Shown piece by piece: positions 34,687-44,622 of a DNA stretch of 64,000 bases; position 1 is the first letter of the stretch; every line of letters begins with the position of its first letter. The translations under genes were made by a program, and so were the position numbers. Location: assembly GCA_963681505.1 (NCBI GenBank), contig OY811971.1:23105128-23169127 (forward strand). Direction: 5' to 3'. The notes below the pieces were generated by a model. That model saw only the letters and a program-made list of their open reading frames with translations. It did not search any database and was not told the DNA's origin. Source of the stretch: Eunapius fragilis. Taxonomy: Eukaryota; Porifera; Demospongiae; Spongillida; Spongillidae.

Positions 34687-34994
34687 GTCCACCTTCCCTC
34701 CCCCTGTTGTTGGATTTCCCTGCTCGTGGTGCCTCCATCAACATCATTCAGAAGATAGGTACCAACTACTACAACTTTGGTACACTCCTCCTAAATGATA
34801 ACACTGGGGAAGTGGTGAAAGCAATTAGACAAGAATACTTAGCAAATGCTGAAAACATCACCTACCAAATATGTGCGAAGTGGATTGATGGGAAAAGCAC
34901 TGTTCCAGTTACATGGAGTTCACTGGTGCAGGTTCTCAGAAGTTGCCAACTCCGTGTATTAGCAGACCAGATAGAAGCTGTAACAGCTAGTTGA
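34687..34994 (+). CDS. Death-domain protein, terminal exon
   Basis: The exon follows an ACATCTGCAG acceptor in phase 1 and ends at TGA (34992-34994). After a Pro/Leu-rich linker it encodes a Death domain: INIIQKIGTNYYNFGTLLL, then NDNTGEVVKAIRQEYLANAE, NITYQICAKWIDGKS, TWSSLVQVLRSCQLRVLADQ. The pattern (conserved Trp in the fourth helix, LVQVLR..Q...LA..I at the end) is clear. The domain sits at the extreme C-terminus, as in the kinase gene, and the phase-1 acceptor is the same type. A tiny upstream exon (about 34602-34617) is possible. The rest of the gene was not found upstream, where minisatellites dominate. It is a likely signalling adaptor of unknown partner. Confidence 0.78.
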
Positions 34995-34999
34995 CATTG

Positions 35000-35580
35000 T
35001 GGAAGGTTAGTCAATTTGTTAAGGTATTCAAACCTGCATAAGTATATTTATCATGCCAAGCCTAATTAAAGCAGGTGCAAGGTGTTGTTTTATTAACTGC
35101 TCAACTAAGTGTATTGATTAATTAAAATTGTGTGCAAAGTTATATTCATGGGCAGGTATACACTGTACCTAAGGTGCCATAGAAGTCACATTTTTCTATC
35201 AGCATTGATTTTTGATTGAGGACCTGAACTGTCACATCATCACAGTCAGTCATTTAAATAATAATTCCATTGGACATTGGCATAAAATGAGTGATCAGCT
35301 GAAATGACCCACCTTGGCAATAGACCTTCCCAACAAGTTCAATGGTCAACTGTAATTAATAGATGTACATGTCATATTAGTTTCATGCTAGAAATTCATG
35401 TATGTGTACTATGGGAGTGAAGGGTAATTACATGTTGTGTAGTACCCAAGTTTGGTGCTATGCTTTAGATTTTAGTGCAATTACTCATATTTGTATGACC
35501 TAATATGAATGTTAGTTTGGCTCAAAACTTGAATGCTTTACATAGTACAATAAGCTATTTCTGGGGTTTAACAGCAAGAT
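35000..35580. other. Intergenic AT-rich sequence
   Basis: Downstream of the Death-domain exon. No exon is supported on either strand. Confidence 0.4.
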
Positions 35581-35589
35581 GCATGGCAT

Positions 35590-36300
35590 TTAAAAAATCT
35601 GATTTACATTTACCCTTTCCATTCAGGGACATCAAGAACAAGCTGATTCAATATTAATATGAAGGAATAAAATGCATAGCTGCTAGCTTAGATACGTTTG
35701 CTGTATAGTAAGACATAACTATGTGAGATATTTGAGTAGTTTTGCTATTAATTGACAAAGAAAGTTATCATGAACATGAGATATTTTTAGATGGACGTTG
35801 CATGGGTTAGGTACGATGTGGGAATATTAATTGATTGGCTACGTATTTGAAGACGTGATTAGCTTACAAGAATCAGCCATCATATTTGATCATCAATGGC
35901 ATAAGTGCAGAGAGGAGGCAGGTGGTATGCAGGCCAAGAAGACATGTAGTTATGCAAGATATTTCCTTCCTAACTCTGACCTAAGCTCAGATAGCGTGCC
36001 TGCAGCAGCTTCCTCTCTGAACATAGGTTAGCTGGAATAAGATGAGGTTTAGGAAGGTCCGAAAGATTATTTAAAATATTGTCTCCATCACGGGTGTTAA
36101 GTAGGATCCATTGGATTGCATGAAAAAGAAGTCCTATGCCAAAGTTTTTGAAATTGCCTATCAACGTTGTTAACGATTTGTAACTTATGGAATTCATGGT
36201 GACGAATTTGTTGTCTGGAATAAGGTACGTTGTGTTGGTTCAAAAGCTTATTTTAATTGGCTATTCAAACGATTGTGAATAGTAGTACTGCAACATGATT
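35590..36300 (+). mobile_element. Family C repeat, 3' part, cut by the assembly gap
   Basis: Shares 'gatttacatttaccctttcc', 'gggacatcaagaacaa', 'gttatcatgaacatgagata', 'ctcagatagcgtgcctgc' and 'gaatagtagtactgcaacat' with 54590-55262. Its right end runs into the N gap at 36301. Confidence 0.65.
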
Positions 36301-36500
36301 NNNNNNNNNNNNNNNNNNNNNNNNNNNNNNNNNNNNNNNNNNNNNNNNNNNNNNNNNNNNNNNNNNNNNNNNNNNNNNNNNNNNNNNNNNNNNNNNNNNN
36401 NNNNNNNNNNNNNNNNNNNNNNNNNNNNNNNNNNNNNNNNNNNNNNNNNNNNNNNNNNNNNNNNNNNNNNNNNNNNNNNNNNNNNNNNNNNNNNNNNNNN
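36301..36500. other. Assembly gap (200 N)
   Basis: Exactly 200 unknown bases. Open frames translated through it carry no information. Confidence 1.
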
Positions 36501-37250
36501 CCTTTGCCAGCATACTTACATGATAATCGAGTTATATCAATTTTTGGATTAAAAAAAAAACCTGTACACATGTTCGTGTATACGAAAAGTAGTTAATGTT
36601 GCCAGCCCGTCTAATCTATGATTTCATAAGCTTCCACGCTTCGCGCGGGAGGGGGCACATCCCCCTCCCGCACCCACCCCCTGTAGTGACCCCCCCCCCC
36701 CCCCCCCTTCGAAAATTCCTGCATCCGCCCCTGCACTCGCACGTGTGTGTTACATACTGTTGCTTCTGGTTGCGAAGCTCCATCATTAAATGGCCATAGG
36801 TTCCAATGTAAGATCAAAGTGGGACAAATTTGCGATCATGCAATATCTACTCCCACAATGTGCGTGTAATGGCTACAGTATAAGCTCATGAAAATTCCAC
36901 GGCGTATCACTACAGTTTGTTAATGACTCAAAGCCGTGAGCCAAACATTTCTCTAGCTATAGCTTTCAGACAATCTTATTTGAAGTGCCTAACTATTGCT
37001 ATTCCTACACCTGTATTCCCCCCCCCCCCCCCCCCTCCCAGCCAATAGACATGTCGTATTATACCCCCCTCCCCCCCCCCCCCCCCCCCCCCCCCCCACC
37101 TCCACCTTCCTTCTTACACGTAAGATAACTGAAATACTTCTACCAGTTCACAACAGAACGTATTCTTAAAAATCACGCATAATTCCTGGCCGGTAACACT
37201 GACAGTGTATATAAGTACATGTGTTCGGCACCTGTGGCTACATAAAGAGG
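36501..37250. other. Repeat-rich sequence left of the CACTA-like element
   Basis: Contains a family D end ('aaaattcctgcatccgcccc' at about 36712), poly-C runs (36689-36707, 37019-37035 and about 37067-37097) and a stretch 'tgtgttcggcacctgtggct / acat' (37220-37243) whose reverse complement recurs at 45893-45917 beyond the right end of the element. No gene is seen. Confidence 0.5.
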
Positions 37251-37292
37251 GTGCCTAGAAAAAATTCTTGTCACGTACTGTCAAGTCTTAAC
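37251..37292 (+). repeat. Left terminal inverted repeat of the CACTA-like element
   Basis: Begins GTGCCTAGAAAAAATTCTTG and continues through ACGTACTGTCAAGTCTTAAC. Pairs with 44581-44622 in reverse complement. The core of 17 bases is identical and the last three outer bases differ. Confidence 0.82.
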
Positions 37293-37379
37293 GTGTTCTT
37301 GTAAGATCTTGTCAAGATTTTGCGCATCTTGCCAAGACTTTATTAATCCTGCCAAGGTTACGTGTGTATGAATTTGATG

Positions 37380-37720
37380 TACGTACATGTACGCGTCATT
37401 TTAAAGGCCTGCATAAAGCATGCCGACTTGTTGTCGAATAAATATGGGTAAAAGTTCCGTATTAGTTTACTGATGGTTTACAGAACTTCTACCTCTAAAT
37501 CTATTCATTTCAGTTGCATGCAACAAGTCGGCTGGAGTCTCCCCGTGATAACCGGCCTGGCCGGCTGCCGACTTGTTGCATGCAACTCGAATAAATATGG
37601 CTAAAAGTTCACTAAACCATGCATCAGAATTATGACAAGTCGGCAGGAAATCGCCGCATGCATATTGCATGTATGCCGGCGCGGCCTTGAGGCGTGCATG
37701 AGGGCGGGGCAATTTAATCA
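37380..37720. repeat. Duplicated 'gccgacttgttg' segments near the left end
   Basis: The string 'gccgacttgttg' with 'gaataaatatgg.taaaagttc' occurs at about 37421-37460 and 37566-37610, and its complement ('caacaagtcggc') at about 37519. It looks like a small foldback insertion inside the CACTA-like element's left arm. Confidence 0.55.
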
Positions 37721-38022
37721 CTCACCTCTGTACAGTTATTCCATGTTCCCTCCATGAAATTCATGCGTGACGTCAAAGGCAAAAGGTCCATTGATTGTGC
37801 AGTAACCTGCATTCGGAGATTTTACTTGTGTTAAATCAGCAGGATGATGATCGACATGCAATTAACCATCCAAAAACTGAAACGTCACACATAGTCATGC
37901 ACATGATGAAGAATACACAGAAACCTTCTAGAATCTAGTTATGATCAAACTTATTGGGCTGTCTGATGACATACAATTCGTTGCTATGACCTTTAACTAA
38001 TACAGCCTTTGATACTATTTGA

Positions 38023-39243
38023 TCATACTAATGAACTCGCTGCACAGTCTCTAACTTTTACAATAAGATTTAGCTTGGTTAAAAGATCTATTTCTTTGTA
38101 TAGTTGTAGATTGTCTCTGCAACAAGGACCTGCATCTTTATACCATGAGTTGCTGTGCAAAGCAAATGGCTTTAACACTGCTTTGGGTGATGTTGAAGAG
38201 AGGACAAAAAATTGGATGCAACCAAACTGAAGTTTGTTGTCACCTGTACTGTATGCACAAACAGAACTGTTCCGCTTTCCCTTAGCTGATTTCTTTGCTG
38301 AACAATAGATCATGCCATCCTTCAGGAACTTAGAGAACTTCAAAATGTTGCCATTTTCAAAATTTATGACTTCTCTCTCATCGTTAGTCACTGAGCTGGA
38401 TGCAGGACCAATAAAATACGCATGTTCTTCTACACACACCATTTGAGTGCGTAGATGCAAATGATGGCAATTCCTGTCTAAATACTGCAATGTGGCATAA
38501 TTTTCATGATGTTTTAAATGCTTATGCACCAATTTCAATGTTAGTCCAACATCTGTGTTGAAGATCAACTGGTCAACTATGTTTCCTCTACCGTGGTAGA
38601 GATGCTTCAGCTGTCCATTCTTGCTTTCCGTACAAAATGCTGAGTATGCCCATAGTGGGCCCAGCTGTCTCACATACATTGCTAGGTGATACAGTGAGTG
38701 AACATTGGACGTGCATGATGATTCACCATACAGTTCAGGCATCATAACATATAACTCATTCAGCATGAGTTCTGCTGCATCAATATGAGGTAATGCTATC
38801 TTCTCTTGCAAAAGTATATGCATAGCACATACTAATAGTGCAAAATGATGTAAGTATAGAGGAGGAAGAAAACCATGTAGAAGAGGAAGAGAGTATAAAA
38901 GTAGCCAGTTTCTTAGTTCAGATGCTTTCCAATGCTTGTGTGATGTAATGCTTCTTGGAGAACGACTAACTTCATGTGGTGGACGTTGCTTAATAAGGAC
39001 TGCATCGATATCTGACACTTTACGTCCAAGATAATAGGCTTTTCCATGATTCTTACTGTCAAACCAGAAGTTGAGTATCATTCTTGTGACCCCCTCCACA
39101 ACTGAATGCATGTATTCAGATGGAATTGAGTATACAAGATTGAGAGATGATGATAAGGGAGATACTCCATTCACTCCATTAACTGCTTTTCCTGTTGTTA
39201 ATGCTTTTTCCCCATCTTCAATCACCTTATCGTGTGTTCTCAT
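38023..39243 (-). CDS. 406-codon open part of the tnp2 transposase
   Basis: This is the longest open frame of the window with normal composition. It starts at an internal Met (MRTHDKVIEDGEKALTTGKA) and covers the C-terminal half of the transposase: EYMHSVVEGVTRMIL, FWFDSKNHGKAYYLGRKVSD, SRSPRSI, KHWKASELRNWLLLYSLPLL, ELYGES, NVHSLYHLAMYVRQLGPLWA, NGQLKHLYHGRGNI. These match the conserved late region of EnSpm/CACTA transposases. It is not a complete gene by itself. Confidence 0.8.
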   Translation of the reverse strand: MRTHDKVIEDGEKALTTGKAVNGVNGVSPLSSSLNLVYSIPSEYMHSVVEGVTRMILNFWFDSKNHGKAYYLGRKVSDIDAVLIKQRPPHEVSRSPRSITSHKHWKASELRNWLLLYSLPLLHGFLPPLYLHHFALLVCAMHILLQEKIALPHIDAAELMLNELYVMMPELYGESSCTSNVHSLYHLAMYVRQLGPLWAYSAFCTESKNGQLKHLYHGRGNIVDQLIFNTDVGLTLKLVHKHLKHHENYATLQYLDRNCHHLHLRTQMVCVEEHAYFIGPASSSVTNDEREVINFENGNILKFSKFLKDGMIYCSAKKSAKGKRNSSVCAYSTGDNKLQFGCIQFFVLSSTSPKAVLKPFALHSNSWYKDAGPCCRDNLQLYKEIDLLTKLNLIVKVRDCAASSLV

Positions 39244-40299
39244 TGAATACTTGTTTGGTAGGTATACACTAGCACCATTAGAAAGCCTCTTTCCAGGGTG
39301 CAGACAAGCAGAGCACCCGCATTCACCATTTTAGTGTTTTTCACATAACACACTGCATTTAGCAGGGGCATTGAAAACTCCAACCACATGTTTTGCAGCA
39401 GCCAGATGATGACTGTACAGTTATTCCATGTTCCCTCCATGTTTCTGTATACTGTACCACAGGTTTTAAGAGGATTTACATATCTGGTTTAGAGGGCCCT
39501 TGCCACAAACCGCACAAAATTATATTTTCTCCTTTAAATCGAATTTGTGGAGGAAGATTGTGTATTATTAAGTACACAGGCCAAAGGGTAGATTTTGTAG
39601 ATTTAAATATTGGAATACCATCCGTTGAATGCCGAGAGCAAGAAACCTAATTGATTGAAGATAAACATCTTTTCTTAGTGCTTCACCACTCCAGATGTCA
39701 TCCACAATATTGCTATCTTTATGTGGTTCATCTGCTTCTAGTTTATCCCAATGATCTGCATCCATGCATGAATATACAATTAATTTATATTTACATAAAT
39801 AATGATGTTCAGTTGTGTATTGCTTACATTTGTCTGTATTTTACAGGTGAGAGCTAGCATTATATAGCTTTTTTATTTTAAAAATGCAATTATACAACTA
39901 AACTTACTTGAAGTTATTGTTTGCAGTGACTGCTCAATTTGAATATGAATCAAATTGCCTATCAGGGATGAAGAATGACAATTTGGGCAGTTAACATTCC
40001 TTGATGTACCATGGCAAGGAGTTGAGCACTGACTGCAGACCTTTGATTATGTGTAAGGAACAGAATAGGCCTTAAAAAACTTTTCAGGATAAATAGTGTC
40101 TTCGGGAGCTTGCTTGATTGTGGACATATAAAATGGAGTAATACTAACAATTCTTGGATGGTTTATCTGATAATTTTGCCCTAATTGCATATTGCATAAC
40201 ACTGCAGTAAGCTCCACACACAGTTACTTTGGCTCCTTCATACAATGACTGAATTCATGACTGTGACATTTTTTCTGTACTCCATTCCATGTTAATGGA

Positions 40300-40660
40300 A
40301 TCTTCCTCATTTCACCACCACCTCCAATACCACCACCAGCAATTCCATCATCTCCAATATCATCATCATCTTCATCATCATCACCATCATCACCCCCACT
40401 ATCCTCATCATCACTAAAACCAACACCACTACCTGCACCATCAAGATCATCTTCACCTTCATGTTCAGCACCACCACCACTGTCACGATCATCATCACTA
40501 CCATGAACACCACTACCATGAACACCACTAATGTCATCACCTTCACATTCAGCATCACCACCACTGTCACCATCATCACCACCACCAACACCACTACCTC
40601 CACCACTACATTCTTCTCCAATTTTAGCACCACAATGAACATCATATCATTACAACTATT
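40300..40660 (-). repeat. (GGTGAT)-rich trinucleotide-type repeat coding an acidic Gly/Asp tract
   Basis: CAC/CAT-rich triplets on plus. On minus, in the transposase frame, they give runs of Gly, Asp, Glu and Ser (SGGGSGVGGGDDGDSGGDAE). It probably expanded by slippage within exon 3 of the transposase gene. Confidence 0.6.
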
Positions 40661-41315
40661 ATCATCATCAGCTATTGCAAATGATGTAATAATAACGAAT
40701 AACTGTTATGAAAACTCTCAATAACTCACCCAAAGGTTTGTCTAAAGAAGATTCACCCATGTCATCATCAGAAACAAACTTCTCAGCAACTGTATAAGTA
40801 CATGATTGCATGCATATAAAGATTGCATGGTCAGTATTATTATTTAATATGCAGCGCTGCGCGCATGAGAGACTATATAATAACTTAGTTCCTTTATGAG
40901 CACTTCAAATATTTAGAGGTTCGCTCAGGCTATGTATGTGAGGGTATGCCTTTATGTAGCATCGGGGAATGCAATATATACATGCACGTATACATTTTGA
41001 TCTCCTTTTAACATAGCCCGAGAAGAGATATTACGGAACTATTGCTACATTAATATTCTTACTCATGTACGGCTGGGTTGAAGCCAAAAACATGACGACC
41101 GAACGTGTAACCACAGGCATGCATACATATACATTTATAATCATATATGCGTGCACGCGTCAGTCACCTATCAAGGGATGTGTAGCTTTTCTTGAATACT
41201 TCTGTGAGTTCTTCCGATGTCTCCAAGAAGTTGTTCTCGGAACAGTAGTCAAAGAGTCTTTAAGATACTTGCGATACTTTCCACGCGATTTCACCACCGT
41301 TGCAATTGTTTCCAT

Positions 41316-41417
41316 TTTGCAGTGTGAATAAATATGTTCAATTTGCCGTATATAAAACAATACAGTTTTAAGTATCGATCAGCACGAGGCGATCACTTAC
41401 AGCTACAGGTTCAAGAT
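41316..41417. promoter_or_regulatory. Shared divergent promoter region between tnp2 and BEN genes
   Basis: Only about 100 bases separate the minus-strand start (41315) from the plus-strand start (41418). The region holds AT-rich 'gccgtatataaaacaataca' with a TATATAAA string (about 41350). It is inferred to be a bidirectional promoter inside the element. Confidence 0.45.
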
Positions 41418-44312
41418 ATGTCTGGAGATGGTAATAAGAGGAAAAGAAAGACTACACCCAAAATGGCTGAGTCAGAATGTGAAGAAGTGTTACTTGACCA
41501 AAACAGTAAGGCGCGCACCATATGCATGCAATATATTAACGCGCGTAGCTATATTAATTGACACGTACATGGAGTGAGAATTGTGGCCGGACCAGTGCGC
41601 AAGATCGGAGCGTATGTAGCTACTTGGGGTATATTATGCAAAGGACGAGCGTCAATTTTTATTGCGGTAGGCCTATGCTAGTATATGTTATTCAAAGACA
41701 TAGTGATTGTTACCACGTGTATGTAGAGAGAACCCAGTCATGTACAGGCATACAGCTAACTGGACATGAACTGGATAGAAATGACGGGGAAAAATAGAAA
41801 TATCGGTTTTGGCGCCAAAACACGTAGCTTGGTCGCGAGGTGTTATTGACCGCAACGACTAATAAATGTATACACTGCGCGTAGCAAAAATAATTAATTA
41901 ATTCATATACTATATATAGAAAGAATTGTTCTGAAATGTTCGCAAACGGGAGAGACTTTGTTTGCACAAGTCAAAGATGTGACCCAGGAAAACATGAAGC
42001 CTATTTCTAATCTGACAAAGGGGGCGGAGCTTCTCTATCGGAAGTTTCGTTAGAAACTTCCATATAGGATTTGACCCCGACTATGAATGTCATTAAAAAA
42101 ACGCGACCCGTCTGTAACAACACTCCCGACGATCGGATCGTGTAGCTTGTTTTAGCAATCGATCTAGAAGTCAAAAATGAGTAGTTTCGTTTTTGTTTCA
42201 TGTCGCTGAACCGCGTGGTTGTTGAGAACAAGAGTGTACTGCCCGTCCTCGTACCCAGTCTCGGAACAAGGGGCGGGTCGTCTTCTTCTCCTCCTTCTTG
42301 CCCACGCATAACTCAGGACAGGAACATTTCTAAGCGATGAAAATTTCACCAATAGCTTCAGAATCGGCTGGAGGACTCGCTTTTATATAATATAATACTT
42401 TGATAAACAATCGACTATCAGCCTCCTATGTCTTGTTAGTCTCGTACCCAGACCGTCTATGACGTAAGCGATTATCGCTGTAAACACTACGTCCATACGT
42501 ATGGACGTAGTGATTACACTGTTTACAGCGATAATCGCTTACGTCATAGACGGTCTGGGTACGAGACTAATGTCTTGTATAATTAAATGGGTATGAAAAA
42601 AATAAAGAAAACAAGTAAATAAAAACATTCTCTACGAGAAAGTTGGTGGGATATAGGATTTGATTATGACATTGGTGGTGTAAAAAGCAAGGAAACAAGG
42701 TCTTATCAGAAGGGAAAATGTCATAGTCCTATATTTAGCACACAAACAACACATGCCCTAGAAATGTGCTAAATATAGGACTATGACATTTTCCCTTCTG
42801 ATAAGACCTTGTTTCCTTGCTTTTTACACCACCAATGTCATAATCAAATCCTATATCCCACCAACTTTCTCGTAGAGAATGTTTTTATTTACTTGTGAAT
42901 TTAAAGGGAGAGCATACCCTGTCCAATTTGTTTCTTACAAAGGTATCTATAATAACTATACGTAAATGAATACTCTATTCCTTTACAGAGGAGATCCCTA
43001 TGACATCCAAGCACAAAGTAGGAATCACATGCTGTATTATTCATCAAGTTTAACATAAACGTTTAGAAATCAAAGCAAGCCACCAAGATTCCCTCAACAG
43101 CTCCAGTATTGCAGCATGGATCAGAATGAAATATTACAACCATATGTGTACCTCCAAAATAGGTTGATACCACAACAAGCAGCAAAAGGCACATTGATCA
43201 AGACAAACCAAAGGTTTGTTTCTTGTATGAATTAACTGTCAATGTGATAGGCATACATATGTCATTCAATGCTGTGCAGGATTCATTCTTGCTTGACGAT
43301 GAAGTAATGAGGAGGGATATAATGATGAAAGCAGCATCAGGTATGTATCTAGAGAAAGTAAATAATGCAGAGTAAAAATTTATCAGTTTCAATCTAATAC
43401 AACAACACATCAGCTGGCAGTGGAGGTGAAATGGTGTGTAAAAATTACTATATTGTATAGCATGCTATTAACTGAACCATATTTTATGCTAATTCAGAAT
43501 GAAACCAGTCCAGAAAGCATACTGACAGTATTTCAATTGAAAATATGCTATTATGTATTAGTTATTTATAGAATGTGGTGTCAAAGGCTATTGAAAAGCT
43601 CGATGGAATGGCTGCTGTACAAGCTGAAATATGTGACAAGATGGAGGAGATTTTGAACCTGTTAAAGTCCACACCAACATTGCATCCTGCGGCAGAAAGC
43701 TTTCCCATTGCAGGTACATGTAATAGAGTATGACACAATGTACTATGTCTTACACAACCTCAATCCCCAGCAACTAACCTCTTACAGTCCATACCAACAT
43801 TGCCTCTTGCAGCAGAAAACATTCCCATCACAGGTACCATAGAGTACGATACAATGTATATTCCTTTTGAAATGCCTTTAATTTATACAGAATCTCAAAC
43901 CCAAGCAACTAACCTACCTGCAACCACAGGAAGCAACGAGGTTATAGTGAGTTGTAATGGAAAAAACCTTTTTACCCATGCATAAATGTGGCCTGCGATC
44001 ACATGCAGGTGAATGGAACAAATGTGATGCTAATTCCTTCAAAGAATCCATACACATTTGGATTCAGTTTGTTAGATATGTTTTTTTCAAAAGAAGAACT
44101 TGCTGTGTGCCTACTATTCCACAGCAGCAAAAGTGACAGGGTTACCCTTGACCAAGCCAAGGTTTCTAAGATCATTGGTTAGATTGAATTGCTTCTTGAA
44201 ATGTATTTATTAGGATTTTATTCCAGAGATTATGAATAAGCGGTACCGACCTGAACAATGGGACATGAAGACATTCGTAACAAAAGCCAACCAGAAATGC
44301 AGGGACTCTTAG
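41418..44312 (+). CDS. BEN-domain protein encoded within the CACTA-like element
   Basis: Exon 1 (41418-41505) starts MSGDGNKRKRKTTPKMAES with a basic nuclear signal. Exon 2 starts at 41920 in agreeing phase (RIVLKCSQTGETLFAQVKD, QENMKPISNLTKGAELLYRK) and its 3' border is unclear because of insertions. Later exons: a short one near 42989-43017, 43116-about 43163, 43280-43340, 43414-43433, 43572-43713 (coiled coil: SKAIEKLDGMAAVQAEICDK), 43771-43833, 43891-43946, 44009-44177 and 44227-44312. From 43280 on, all phases fit. The last two exons give a BEN domain: LLDMFFSKEELAVCLLFHSS, VTLDQAKVSKIIEIMNKRY, WDMKTFVTKANQKCRDS, then TAG. BEN domains bind DNA and recruit chromatin factors. The order basic tail, coiled coil, C-terminal BEN is common. 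The mapped exons are open, unlike the neighbouring transposase. Middle exon borders are less certain. Confidence 0.78.
42010..42340. other. Insertion-like sequence after BEN exon 2
   Basis: Contains a small palindrome ('ggaagtttcgttagaaactt', 42040-42061) and an open minus frame of 100 codons without known motif. It follows directly after the conserved part of exon 2, so it may be an insertion that displaced the original donor site. Confidence 0.35.
42437..42569. mobile_element. 133-bp MITE with 9-bp target duplication
   Basis: A near-perfect palindrome with ends TAGTCTCGTACCCAGACCG. It is flanked on both sides by the identical nonamer ATGTCTTGT (42428-42436 and 42570-42578). A duplication of 8-9 bases fits hAT- or Mutator-type transposition. 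It lies in a BEN-gene intron inside the CACTA-like element. Confidence 0.88.
42611..42896. mobile_element. Foldback MITE, family B, near-perfect palindrome
   Basis: Arms 42611-42742 and 42770-42896 are almost exact reverse complements, beginning ACAAGTAAATAAAAACATTC. The loop of about 27 bases reads 'cacaaacaacacatgcccta'. This is the youngest-looking copy of the family (others at 2327, 7843 and 55688) and is nested in the BEN gene. Confidence 0.88.
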
Positions 44313-44364
44313 CCTTGGTGTTTTACAATATTAAATCTGTGCCAATTAATTCATTATTAATGCC

Positions 44365-44622
44365 TTGCTAAGTCTTAACATGATCTGCATGGATCTGGGG
44401 TAGTCTTGATAAGTCTTTGTTTCAAATTCAGGTCAAGTCTTGATAAGACTTGATAAGACATGATAATCTTTGCTAAGTCTTGCTAAGTCTTGCCAAGTCA
44501 TGCTTGGTAAGTCTTGATAAGACTTGGCAAAACTAGAGTAAGTCTTGTGAGGTGAAGCTTGGTAAATCTTGACAAGTCATGATAAGACTTGACAAAACGT
44601 TCCAAGAATTTTTTCTAGGGTG
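44365..44622 (-). repeat. Right subterminal repeats and terminal inverted repeat of the CACTA-like element
   Basis: More than ten copies of AAGTCTTG, GATAAGACTTG and close variants in both orientations lead up to the terminus at 44622. In plant CACTA elements such subterminal repeats are bound by the TnpA protein. Here the candidate binder is the BEN protein. Confidence 0.8.

Larger units (their letters stand above)
38023..41315 (-). pseudogene. tnp2-type (Transposase_21) CACTA transposase, damaged
   Basis: The protein starts METIATVVKSRGKYRKYLKD at 41315. Exon 1 ends in phase 1 at 41168, exon 2 is 40789-40730 (acidic), and exon 3 starts about 40615 with a long Gly/Asp-rich acidic run. Around 40120-39905 a zinc motif (KVCSQCSTPC...VNCPNCHSS) follows. 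Near 39640-39480 comes the tnp2 core (DGIPIFKSTKSTLWPVYLI), near 39310 a Cys pair (NGECGCSACLHPG), and finally a 406-codon open frame, 39243-38023 (EYMHSVVEGVTRMIL, SRSPRSI..HKHWKASELRN, LGPLWAYSAFCTESKNGQL). This order fits EnSpm/CACTA transposases of animals. Damage: a frameshift and stop near 40070, a TAA near 39330, and frame changes between blocks that introns may not all explain. It probably cannot be translated whole. The intact C-terminal part suggests recent decay. Confidence 0.82.
37251..44622. mobile_element. CACTA/EnSpm-like transposon, about 7.37 kb, with tnp2 and BEN genes
   Basis: Both ends carry the inverted repeat CCTAGAAAAAATTCTTG, followed inward by ACGT and TGTCAAGTCTTA. 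About 34 of 42 terminal bases match. The right end gives CACCCTAGAAAA when read inward, close to the CACTA-type ends of EnSpm elements. The left end has GTGCCTAG. Subterminal zones hold many copies of AAGTCTTG, CTTGATAAG and related units (37275-37360 and 44365-44605), typical of CACTA elements. Inside are a tnp2-type transposase gene (minus, 41315-38023, damaged) and a BEN-domain gene (plus, 41418-44312), starting about 100 bases apart. Nested insertions include MITEs at 42437-42569 and 42611-42896 and a direct repeat of 26 bases (37731-37756 and 39415-39440). No exact three-base target duplication was confirmed. Confidence 0.8.

Noticed and set aside
36248..36571. ORFs across the N gap
   Set aside because: They consist mostly of unknown residues.
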